From NCBI GenBank assembly GCA_007118695.1, contig SKRC01000128.1, positions 1-35,689 on the forward strand: 35,689 nucleotides of DNA. Reading direction: 5' to 3'. The notes below the pieces were generated by a model that was given only the letters and a program-made list of their open reading frames with translations, did no database searches and was not told the DNA's origin. Below are positions 27,403-35,216 of this stretch, in pieces. Position 1 is the first letter of the stretch. Each line of letters starts with the position of its first letter. The position numbers and the translations under genes were made by a program. Origin of the DNA: Balneolaceae bacterium (lineage in GTDB: Bacteria > Bacteroidota > Rhodothermia > Balneolales > Balneolaceae).

Positions 27403-27710
27403 AAATGGCGGAAATAACCTGTTACCTTTATATCCCTGTTAACAATTATAACACAGATAATATACTGCTATTATTATGCGCCTGGAAATCAGAAAGCGGG
27501 GGTGAAACAGATCTTTGGAAGAGGATACCAAAATCAAATTGTTTGTGAAAATGGAGGAGAACGATTTTATAAAAACTGGATCATGACCTTTTTGGGTAAA
27601 AAGAACTATATGTAAGTTATTGTAGTTGGGATGCATCCACATACTGAATGATGCCGGATAAAAACTCACGACATGTACCTGGTGGGTGATTATTTAATTC
27701 GAAGGTGGTT

Positions 27711-27774
27711 CAATTCCCCCGACCCCGACCCGATCCCGTCCCGAACGCTTTCGGGATCGGGGTCGGGAAGAATT
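27711..27774. repeat. GC-rich palindromic element
   Basis: The right arm TTCGGGATCGGGGTCGGG (27750-27767) pairs with a C-rich left arm that holds a few extra bases, and outer bases AATTC/GAATT also pair. It resembles the dispersed TCGGGATCGGG-type palindromes of Bacteroidota spacers. It could also stop transcription from either side, although no T-tract follows. Confidence 0.5.
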
Positions 27775-27835
27775 AAAAATTGAAATCATATGGATGCCCC
27801 AATGGCTCTGCCTCGGGGGCAGTTCATTACTTAGT

Positions 27836-27926
27836 CTGGCAAATGTGAATTAGTCCTGAAAATGTGCATTATACTGGCAATAGTGGGCTTAGCTTTGAAA
27901 GTGGATCAACTTTGAAAGTGGTTCAG
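27836..27926. repeat. Degenerate 17-20-base tandem repeat upstream of egtD
   Basis: Units start at 27836, 27856, 27874, 27893 and 27910. The last two are nearly identical (CTTTGAAAGTGGATCAA and CTTTGAAAGTGGTTCAG); the first three are older relatives opening with CTGGCAA or CTGAAAA and holding a GTG core. The array ends 54 bases before the egtD ATG, so it covers the likely promoter region. Confidence 0.75.
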
Positions 27927-27980
27927 CTTTTATTATTGAACCGGTAGAGCCGGTTACAGGTTAGGAAACAAACAGGAGTC

Positions 27981-28937
27981 ATGCAGAAGATTAATCAGAC
28001 GGCAGCAAATGAGCGAATGCTTCAGGAGGTATTAGCTGGGCTGATCAACCCCCAAAAGTTAATATCAAGCAAATATTTTTACGACAAGCGCGGCTCTCAG
28101 CTTTTCGAAGAAATCTGTTCATTGGATGAGTATTATCTCACTGATGCGGAATTGCAGATCATGGAGGAAAATATCCGGGAGATAACCGAATACCTTGGGC
28201 CGGGCATCGAGTTGATTGAACTTGGGAGTGGCAGCAGCACGAAAACCCGGTTGCTGCTGGATCACTTGTCGGATATTTCGGCTTACATACCGATCGATAT
28301 ATCGGGTGATTTTCTGTCGGAAACGACAGACAGACTCAGAGCAGACTATCCGGAGCTTAACGTCAGACCTGTAGTGGCCGATTATACAAGGCAGGTGAAT
28401 CTGCCATTGCAGCCGGGTGGCAATAAACGAGTTATTTACTTTCCCGGGTCGACAATCGGTAATTTTGACCCGGAAGAGGCAAAAGCATTCCTGGACCGGC
28501 TTTCGAAGCTTTTGGGTGAGAATGATGGCCTGCTCATTGGGGTGGATTTGATAAAAGACAGGGAAATCCTCCACAATGCTTATAATGATTCCAAAGGGGT
28601 TACGGCCGAATTCAATAAAAACCTGCTGGTTCGGCTGAACCGGGAACTGGATGCCGATTTTGATCCGGACCAATTTCGCCATCTGGCTTTTTTTAATGAT
28701 GAGGAAAGCCGCATTGAGATGCATCTGGAAAGCCTTAAAGACCAGGTGATTCGCATCGGCGGCAGGGAGATTTTATTCCGCAGAGGGGAGACCATTCATA
28801 CGGAAAATTCCTGTAAATACTCCCTGGAATCGTTTACCCGGTTGGTATCGGATCATTATTCAGTCCAAAAAGTGTGGACCGATCAAGAGGATCTGTTCAG
28901 TGTACAGTACCTGGAATTCCTAACCTTTCCGGGTTAG
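27981..28937 (+). CDS. egtD: L-histidine N-alpha-methyltransferase EgtD
   Basis: EgtD trimethylates histidine with SAM to give hercynine, the first step to ergothioneine. The 318 residues match the family in length and order: SSKYFYDKRGSQLFEEICSL near residue 29, the SAM loop ELGSGSSTKT at 80-89, FPGSTIGNFDPEEA in the middle, and the C-terminal MHLESLKDQVIRIGG and IHTENSCKYS, which correspond to the histidine-binding part. An AGGAG sequence lies just before the ATG. The next step, EgtB, is not in the window, so this is an orphan copy or part of a split pathway. Confidence 0.93.
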   Translation: MQKINQTAANERMLQEVLAGLINPQKLISSKYFYDKRGSQLFEEICSLDEYYLTDAELQIMEENIREITEYLGPGIELIELGSGSSTKTRLLLDHLSDISAYIPIDISGDFLSETTDRLRADYPELNVRPVVADYTRQVNLPLQPGGNKRVIYFPGSTIGNFDPEEAKAFLDRLSKLLGENDGLLIGVDLIKDREILHNAYNDSKGVTAEFNKNLLVRLNRELDADFDPDQFRHLAFFNDEESRIEMHLESLKDQVIRIGGREILFRRGETIHTENSCKYSLESFTRLVSDHYSVQKVWTDQEDLFSVQYLEFLTFPG

Positions 28938-28974
28938 CCCGCATTTCGCTACGCGTACAAAAAATGAGCCGTCG

Positions 28975-28999
28975 GGGGAAATCGTTTCCCCTGTTATTT
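28975..28999 (+). terminator. Possible terminator of egtD
   Basis: GGGGAAA and TTTCCCC form a 7-bp stem with a 3-base loop, followed by the T-rich TGTTATTTT. It is 38 bases after the egtD stop. Confidence 0.55.
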
Positions 29000-29054
29000 T
29001 AACTTCGTCTTGCTGAGAGAAAAATTTCTCAGTGAGAAATGAGGGTTAGTTCCT

Positions 29055-29081
29055 TTCACCCATTCACCATTCCTCATTTCT
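29055..29081. repeat. Short heptad array at the hom stop codon
   Basis: Directly after the hom TGA (29082-29084), the minus strand reads AGAAATG, AGGAATG, GTGAATG and GGTGAAA as successive 7-base units. It is degenerate and short but is in the same place relative to the stop as the other arrays. Confidence 0.55.
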
Positions 29082-30179
29082 TCATTTCCTCAAGACCCGC
29101 TGGATGTCGGCGAGGATACCGGCGGCCGTGACCTCTTTGCCGGCCCCGGGCCCCTGGATGATCAGCGGCTGGTCGTAGTAGCGTTCGGTCTGTATCTGAA
29201 TGAGATTGTTGGTTCCTGAAAGCTGCCCCAGTGCGGACTGCTGCTTAACCGATTCGATACCTATGCGAATGGCGTTATCCTTAAATAGCCCGGTGTATCT
29301 TAGGGTACGGTCGTTCTTTTTTTCCTTTTCAAGACGGTCTGTCCACTCCTTATCGTAATCGGCAAACATGGAGAGAAATGAATTTGGATTCACATCTTTG
29401 AGTTTGTCGGGTATCAGTGATTCCACCTTAATCTCCTCCCGTTCCAGTTCCAGGCCGCATGTACGGGCCAAGATCAAAAATTTCCGGGCGACATCCTCCC
29501 CGGAGAGGTCATCCCTCGGGTCGGGTTCGGCATAGCCGAGCGACCGCGCCTGCACGATGGCACGGCTGAAGCTCATCCCTTCCTCCAGTTGCCGGAAAAG
29601 GTAGGTCATCGTCCCGGAGACTACACCGCTGATTTCTATGATCTTGTCACCGGTGTCGACCAGGTTCTGGAGTGACTGGATCACCGGCAGGCCCGCCCCA
29701 ACGGTGGTCTCGTAGTGGTACTGAACCCCGTTACTGGTTGAAGCGTGGATCAGGGAGTTGTAATAGGATTGATCAATGGTATTGGCCAGCTTGCTTGGGG
29801 TTACAATATGGATGCCGTTTTCCAGCAGTTCCAGGTAAAGCCGGGCAACCTCGATGCTTCCGGTGGCATCCACAAAAATGAGTGGAACATCCTGCCGGCT
29901 GAAGTCTGCAAGCCTGGCAATGATATCATCCCACTTTTTGGGTTTGCCACCATACAATTCATCAGCGGTTATTTTGCCATCCCGCCATTTTACTTTGGAA
30001 CTGTTGCAGAATCCGATCACAGTCAGATCATATTTTTCCTGCTCCAGTTGGTTAAAATGATTGATCAGGGATCCGCCGACGGCTCCAACCCCTGCAATAA
30101 AGATATTGGCCGATTTTGGTTTCAAATGGGACTTTCCTCCGGGTATTCGTTGCAAATGCATTGCTCTTGAAGATGACAT
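29082..30179 (-). CDS. hom: Homoserine dehydrogenase (monofunctional)
   Basis: The enzyme reduces aspartate semialdehyde to homoserine, the branch point to methionine and threonine. The NAD(P)-binding loop GVGAVGG is at 30-36, GVVSGTMTYLF in the middle, and the catalytic region DPRDDLSGEDVARKFLILAR is nearly the same as in the dehydrogenase half of ThrA. No aspartate kinase half and no ACT domain are attached; at 365 residues it is a free-standing ThrA-like dehydrogenase. The ATG at 30179 lies one base after the metX stop; ATG at codon 7 is an alternative. It is the last gene of the SAM-controlled operon. Confidence 0.94.
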   Translation of the reverse strand: MSSSRAMHLQRIPGGKSHLKPKSANIFIAGVGAVGGSLINHFNQLEQEKYDLTVIGFCNSSKVKWRDGKITADELYGGKPKKWDDIIARLADFSRQDVPLIFVDATGSIEVARLYLELLENGIHIVTPSKLANTIDQSYYNSLIHASTSNGVQYHYETTVGAGLPVIQSLQNLVDTGDKIIEISGVVSGTMTYLFRQLEEGMSFSRAIVQARSLGYAEPDPRDDLSGEDVARKFLILARTCGLELEREEIKVESLIPDKLKDVNPNSFLSMFADYDKEWTDRLEKEKKNDRTLRYTGLFKDNAIRIGIESVKQQSALGQLSGTNNLIQIQTERYYDQPLIIQGPGAGKEVTAAGILADIQRVLRK

Positions 30180-30180
30180 A

Positions 30181-31281
30181 TCAGATGGCTTCGGTTTTTA
30201 GTTTCTCAAAAAATTTTTTGGTGATTTTATTCAATTGTTCAAATTCGATCAGGAATGCATCATGCCCGTGAGGCGATGTAATCTCCTGGTATTCACTGTT
30301 GGGTATCAGTTCATGCAATTCTTTTTGTTCACTTACGGGGTAGAGAAGATCGGTGTCTATACCGACGATCAGCACAGGTATTTTGATCTTTCCAAGAACA
30401 TCTTTGTAATTTTTTCGGCCCCGTGCTACATCATGCGTGTCCATGGCCCTGGTGAGGATGACATAGCTGTTGGCGTCAAATCTGTTAATGAGTTTTTCCC
30501 CCTGGTAGTTGAGATACGACTCAACCTGGTACTCATCCGAGCCGTCCTGCAGATTCCGCCCGAATTTCTGTTCATAATCGGATGGGGCCCTGTAGGTGAG
30601 CATGGCCATCATCCGGGCATTTGCCAGGCCGCATTCAGGTGGAGACTCCCGGTTATAGAATCCATCATTCCAGTCCGGGTCGTTGTAGATTGCCTTGCGC
30701 TGTACATGGCTGATGCCGATTGCCCATGGGGTATGAGCCTTGCCCATCGCTATGGGAATTGCTGCCCGTACACGAGAATCCATGATTGCAAATTCCAGCG
30801 CTTGCATCCCGCCCATTGAACCGCCGATGACCGCCTCAATCCCTTTGATTTCCAGTTCATCCAAAACCTGCTGCTGGAAACGAACCATATCGCGAATCGT
30901 TATTTCCGGAAAACTTCCCTGGTAGGGGTTGCCGGTTTCCGGGTTTATCGAAGATGGGCCAATTGACCCGTAGCAACTGCCGGGTACATTGATACAAATC
31001 ACAAAGTGTTCATCCCTTTTGATCAGGCCGTTTTCTTCAAACAAACCGGGGAACCAGTCATCCGCGTCTGCATTGCCGGTCAGGGCATGGCAAATCAGGA
31101 TCACATTATCACGGCTTTTGTTGAGTTTACCCCAGGTTTTAAACGCAACTTCCGGTTCCGAAAACGTGTGGCCCGATTCGGTTGTAAAGGGTTTGCTAAG
31201 CTTTGTATGTATCGTTTTATCCATAAAATCGAAACATACACCCGGTCTGGCCGGGTGCATGTAATGGTTACTGTTAATCAT
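30181..31281 (-). CDS. metX: Homoserine O-acetyltransferase
   Basis: MetX activates homoserine with acetyl-CoA. It is an alpha/beta hydrolase: the oxyanion region HALTGN, the nucleophile elbow GGSMGG with Ser155, the acid in VGIDTDLLYP, and the His in SPHGHDAFL near the C-terminus are all present. GSCYGSIGPSSINPETG is the family segment. MetX enzymes may use succinyl-CoA instead; acetyl is assumed because MetY is next door. The first ATG gives 366 residues, but ATG at codon 8 or 20 cannot be excluded, as no ribosome-binding site decides. It is 94 bases after metY and 1 base before hom. Confidence 0.94.
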   Translation of the reverse strand: MINSNHYMHPARPGVCFDFMDKTIHTKLSKPFTTESGHTFSEPEVAFKTWGKLNKSRDNVILICHALTGNADADDWFPGLFEENGLIKRDEHFVICINVPGSCYGSIGPSSINPETGNPYQGSFPEITIRDMVRFQQQVLDELEIKGIEAVIGGSMGGMQALEFAIMDSRVRAAIPIAMGKAHTPWAIGISHVQRKAIYNDPDWNDGFYNRESPPECGLANARMMAMLTYRAPSDYEQKFGRNLQDGSDEYQVESYLNYQGEKLINRFDANSYVILTRAMDTHDVARGRKNYKDVLGKIKIPVLIVGIDTDLLYPVSEQKELHELIPNSEYQEITSPHGHDAFLIEFEQLNKITKKFFEKLKTEAI

Positions 31282-31375
31282 TTATGCCGCCATTTCATTC
31301 ACCAGCTTCGGTTCATTTGTATATAATTGAACTTCGTTTTGGCAGAAAAATGCGTCAACGTGATTATTTGCTTGT

Positions 31376-32713
<1,338 letters not shown>

Positions 32714-32806
32714 TTATTTTTTCGTTAGTTGTTATTTCCAATTCACTGTCATTTTTGGCCGCCGGCAAATCAGAAGTGTTTGTTGTCCATCGTAAAATCC
32801 TGGTAT

Positions 32807-33298
32807 CTAATACCCATTTGTCGTTTCTTTTTTTGGCCGGATCAAAAACTGATGATCCACCTTGATGCAGCTGTTTTGTACAAACTGAACACCCTGGTTT
32901 TCAACCTTGGCTTTCTGATCCGGGTGTTTGCCCGTTCCCAATTGCAGCCAGACGACTTTTGGATGGATTTCAAGGGCCTCATCAACGGCGCCTGGAATAT
33001 CATCCGGGCTTCTGAAGATATCGACGATCTCCACCGGGTAGGGGATGCTCTTAAGGTCCGGGTATGCTTTCTCCCCGAGAATCTCATCAGCACCCGGATT
33101 AACCGGTACGATTTTATACCCTGCATTCTGCATATACCTGCCTACAAAATGGCTGTCACGATACCTTTTGCGGGATATGCCAACGATGGCAATGGTCGAA
33201 ACTTCCGGCAGAATCTGTTCGATCCGGTTCGTTTCTTCCGCCAGTTCCGGCGTTTTGCGCATCTTTTTCTCGTACCAGCCGTTAAATGTTGACTTCAC
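32807..33298 (-). CDS. CoA-binding-domain protein (YccU family)
   Basis: The protein carries a CoA-binding Rossmann domain (IAIVGISRKRYRDSHFVGRYM at about 37-56, VPVNPGADEILGEKAYPDL, and VVWLQLG) like small YccU-type proteins whose function is unknown. An N-terminal stretch of about 30 charged residues is extra. I choose GTG 33298 because AAGGA lies 4 bases upstream; the first ATG is at codon 13. It is the first gene after the SAM riboswitch, so it is co-regulated with methionine synthesis. It may bind CoA or a related nucleotide; a tie to the acetyl-CoA use of MetX is a guess. Confidence 0.85.
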   Translation of the reverse strand: MKSTFNGWYEKKMRKTPELAEETNRIEQILPEVSTIAIVGISRKRYRDSHFVGRYMQNAGYKIVPVNPGADEILGEKAYPDLKSIPYPVEIVDIFRSPDDIPGAVDEALEIHPKVVWLQLGTGKHPDQKAKVENQGVQFVQNSCIKVDHQFLIRPKKETTNGY

Positions 33299-33357
33299 AC
33301 TTCCTTAACTGTCTTTTTAATTGTTAAACTGCTTATAAAAAAAATTCTTTCCCATAC

Positions 33358-33414
33358 AAAAAAACCTCTTCTGAACTTCCCCCTGAAATTGCAGGGAAAA
33401 GAGTTCGGAAGAGG
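33358..33414 (-). terminator. Riboswitch expression platform: intrinsic terminator
   Basis: On the minus strand CCTCTTCCGAAC pairs with GTTCAGAAGAGG (one mismatch), with a smaller CCCTGC...CAGGG-like hairpin inside, followed by seven T. It lies about 30 bases after the P1 helix of the SAM-I aptamer and 60 bases before the first gene, the place of an S-box attenuator. Confidence 0.85.
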
Positions 33415-33439
33415 CTTTTTTTGACCCTGGTGGAGTCAC

Positions 33440-33570
33440 CTCATTTCTTATCTTTTCCCCGGCAGTTTCCCGGGGCAGGAATTAGCACCTGACTCCCGAC
33501 AGCATATCTGTCGGGACGGTTGCTAAGGCATCCAAGGGCCTGGTCCCTCCGCCTTTCTCGATAAGAGCAA
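33440..33570 (-). ncRNA. SAM-I riboswitch (S-box leader)
   Basis: The minus strand carries the S-box core in order: P1 left arm TCTTATC (33566-33560), GAGAAAGGCGGAGGGA, CCAGGCCC, TTAGCAACC, a perfect 8-bp P3 hairpin CCCGACAG/CTGTCGGG, GGTGCTAATTCCTG, a GC-rich P4-like hairpin, then AAAAGATAAGA closing P1 (33452-33446). All the conserved blocks of the family are present. High SAM should favour the downstream terminator and shut off the CoA-binding-protein, metY, metX and hom operon. Confidence 0.95.
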
Positions 33571-33572
33571 TG

Positions 33573-33601
33573 ATTTAAAGAACACGTGATCCGTAAAACA
33601 A
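33573..33601 (-). promoter_or_regulatory. Putative promoter of the SAM-riboswitch operon
   Basis: TTGTTT (33601-33596) and TTAAAT (33578-33573) on the minus strand are separated by 17 bases. A start about 6-7 bases beyond would fall at the first base of the aptamer P1 helix. The -35 element overlaps the T-rich tail of the hairpin upstream. Confidence 0.45.
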
Positions 33602-33602
33602 T

Positions 33603-33631
33603 AAAGCCCTCGATCGAGATCGGAGGGCTTT
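33603..33631 (-). terminator. Hairpin upstream of the riboswitch promoter
   Basis: AAAGCCCT-CGATC pairs with GATCG-AGGGCTTT with one bulged G, a stem of about 13 bp with a 2-base gap, so the real loop is somewhat larger. The minus strand continues ATTGTTTT, moderately T-rich. It could insulate the methionine operon from read-through from era. Confidence 0.55.
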
Positions 33632-33802
33632 GAAATCCATTTCAATACTTAGTCCCCCCACTTATCAGGTATGCATACACATACAGACCATACGGGGACA
33701 ACAAATTTGAATATGTTTTTTCAGACCTTTCATACCGATCAAATATAGACTTTTTGAATGAATATTTTCAATTTTTTTTGTGTGATACCACTTTGTGCAT
33801 GA

Positions 33803-33940
33803 CACCCCGCACATTTACTGGTTAAAGTTGGCGATGATGTGATTAACAACCCGGTTGATGTTACCGAAGGTCCCGATGGCAGTTTGTATGTCACCGATAT
33901 ATTCCAGGGAAAAATTTTTCAGATCCGCTATGATCCGTGA
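33803..33940 (+). pseudogene. C-terminal remnant of a sugar-dehydrogenase-like protein
   Basis: Between an in-frame TGA (33800-33802) and the stop at 33938 there are 45 codons with no start codon at their beginning. They read like the last part of a PQQ-type glucose/sorbosone dehydrogenase beta-propeller, with NNPVDVTEGPDGSLYVTD followed by GKIFQIRYDP and the stop. Nothing upstream in any frame continues the propeller, so the rest has been lost. The 4x GATACAG array starts five bases after its stop. Confidence 0.6.
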
Positions 33941-33944
33941 TCAA

Positions 33945-33972
33945 GATACAGGATACAGGATACAGGATACAG
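33945..33972. repeat. GATACAG heptanucleotide array (four units)
   Basis: Four perfect GATACAG units, followed by GGAAC. The same heptamer occurs once at 26037-26043. It lies just after the sugar-dehydrogenase remnant and 66 bases downstream of the era stop. Confidence 0.9.
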
Positions 33973-33988
33973 GAACACCCCATCGGTC

Positions 33989-34016
33989 TTTTCACTTTCA
34001 GCTTTTCACTTTTCAC
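33989..34016. repeat. TTTTCAC heptanucleotide array (four units)
   Basis: The units are TTTTCAC, TTTCAGC, TTTTCAC and TTTTCAC, ending 22 bases from the era stop codon. The transcript strand of era reads GTGAAAA. Confidence 0.85.
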
Positions 34017-34038
34017 ATACGATAAAAAACAGACTCTT

Positions 34039-34935
34039 TCACCGGTAACCCAGGTTTTTCACCCAATTCTCCTGTTCACGCCATTTTTCGCGGACTTTAA
34101 CGTGAAGGTCCAGGAAGATTTTCCGGCCGGTGAAATCTTCTATGGCTTCACGGGCTTTGGTGCCCAGTTCCTTGATCGCCTTGCCGCCTTTGCCGATCAG
34201 CATGCCCTTTTGTGATTTGCGGTTTACAATGACTTCGGCATTGATATAATCGAGATCTTCGCGTTCTTCATACTGAATGATTTCCACCGTGCACGAGTAG
34301 GGGATCTCTTCGTGAAAGAGCAAAAAAATCTGTTCCCTGATCAATTCTGCAGCAAAAAAGCGCATCGGCTGTTCACTGAGCATATCTTTCGGGTAATAAG
34401 GCGGCCCGGGCTGGAGAAGGTCTTTTACAGCCGGCAGCAACCGGTCGACACCTGCACCGGTCAGGGCAGAGATATAGTGGGTTTGATGGACTTTGATTTG
34501 ATCCTCGATCAGACTTGCCATTACTTTGGCATCCGATTCGGAGACCAGGTCTGTTTTATTGATGATCAGGAAGATTGGTATCCGAATGGATTTAAGCAGC
34601 TCCATAACCTCTTTCGGCTGCCTGGATTCGGTGGCATCTGCAATAAAAAAAATAATATCAGCATCGTTTTTCGCTCGCTCCACAAAACGCATCATTGCAC
34701 TTTGCAATTCATATTTGGGCTTTAGCACACCCGGTGTATCGAGAAAAATGATTTGGGAGTCTTCATCCGAATGGATACCGATGATCTGATGGCGTGTGGT
34801 CTGGGGTTTATGAGTGGTAATTGAGATTTTACTGCCCAGAACGGTGTTCATCAGGGTCGATTTGCCGGCATTCGGCTTCCCGATGATGGCAACATATCCG
34901 GATTTATGAACAGAGTGATCGGCGCTTCTGGACAT
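34039..34935 (-). CDS. era: GTPase Era
   Basis: Era binds the 3' end of 16S rRNA and acts in 30S maturation. G-motifs are intact: GKPNAGKS (19-26), DTPG (66-69) and NKTD (126-129). The C-terminal KH domain holds the RNA-binding loop LIGKGGKAIKELG, followed by the family ending FLDLHVKVREKWREQENW. At 298 residues it is full length. The region just upstream carries a 13-copy hexamer array, so the promoter must lie within 40 bases of the ATG, inside the array, or beyond it in the 84-base stretch before the GACTCCT array. Confidence 0.96.
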   Translation of the reverse strand: MSRSADHSVHKSGYVAIIGKPNAGKSTLMNTVLGSKISITTHKPQTTRHQIIGIHSDEDSQIIFLDTPGVLKPKYELQSAMMRFVERAKNDADIIFFIADATESRQPKEVMELLKSIRIPIFLIINKTDLVSESDAKVMASLIEDQIKVHQTHYISALTGAGVDRLLPAVKDLLQPGPPYYPKDMLSEQPMRFFAAELIREQIFLLFHEEIPYSCTVEIIQYEEREDLDYINAEVIVNRKSQKGMLIGKGGKAIKELGTKAREAIEDFTGRKIFLDLHVKVREKWREQENWVKNLGYR

Positions 34936-34953
34936 TGTTTTTGTTTGGTTTAT

Positions 34954-34976
34954 GAGTACTGGGTATTTGAGTACTG
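34954..34976. repeat. Degenerate CTC repeat upstream of era
   Basis: On the minus strand, CAGTACTC and a related ACTCAAATACCC segment recur within 23 bases. The same ACTCAATACCCAC-type words occur in the degenerate array at 26296-26330, linking the two loci. Confidence 0.45.
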
Positions 34977-35054
34977 GCGGTTGCGGTTGCGGTTGCGGTT
35001 GCGGTTGCGGTTGCGGTTGCGGTTGCGGTTGCGGTTGCGGTTGCGGTTGCGGTT
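34977..35054. repeat. GCGGTT hexanucleotide array, 13 perfect copies
   Basis: Thirteen identical GCGGTT units run without a single mismatch, ending in GAAATT. It begins 41 bases before the era ATG. Perfection over 78 bases implies recent expansion or active slippage, and copy number probably varies between strains. Confidence 0.97.
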
Positions 35055-35137
35055 GAAATTTTAGCTAAACAAGATACGAAATTTTTACACTAAAAACTCG
35101 TAAATAGTTGATTTTATTTAAAATAAGATGAATATTT

Positions 35138-35190
<53 letters not shown>

Positions 35191-35195
35191 GAACC

Positions 35196-35216
35196 TTCTC
35201 ACCTCTCACTTTTCAC
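35196..35216. repeat. YTYTCAC heptads overlapping the pdxJ stop
   Basis: TTCTCAC, CTCTCAC and TTTTCAC run in phase across the pdxJ stop codon (35199-35201). The final residues Val-Lys-Ser-Glu-Arg of PdxJ are therefore read from repeat sequence. The third unit equals the main unit of the array after era. Confidence 0.75.

Larger units (their letters stand above)
27399..27980. other. Spacer between the lipoprotein gene and egtD
   Basis: No supported gene in these 580 bases. It contains the end of the 15-base array, an AT-rich stretch to about 27680, a GC-rich palindrome (27711-27774), a 17-20-base degenerate tandem repeat (27836-27926), and a small hairpin (AACCGG with CCGGTT, about 27939-27955) just ahead of egtD. 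Confidence 0.6.

Noticed and set aside
27507-27620. Short plus-strand frame starting with GTG, about 37 codons
   Set aside because: No ribosome-binding site, AT-rich, and no recognisable family. A gene remnant is possible but cannot be supported.
27439-27669. 76-codon minus-strand open frame
   Set aside because: The composition is that of AT-rich spacer DNA, with no ribosome-binding site and no domain features.
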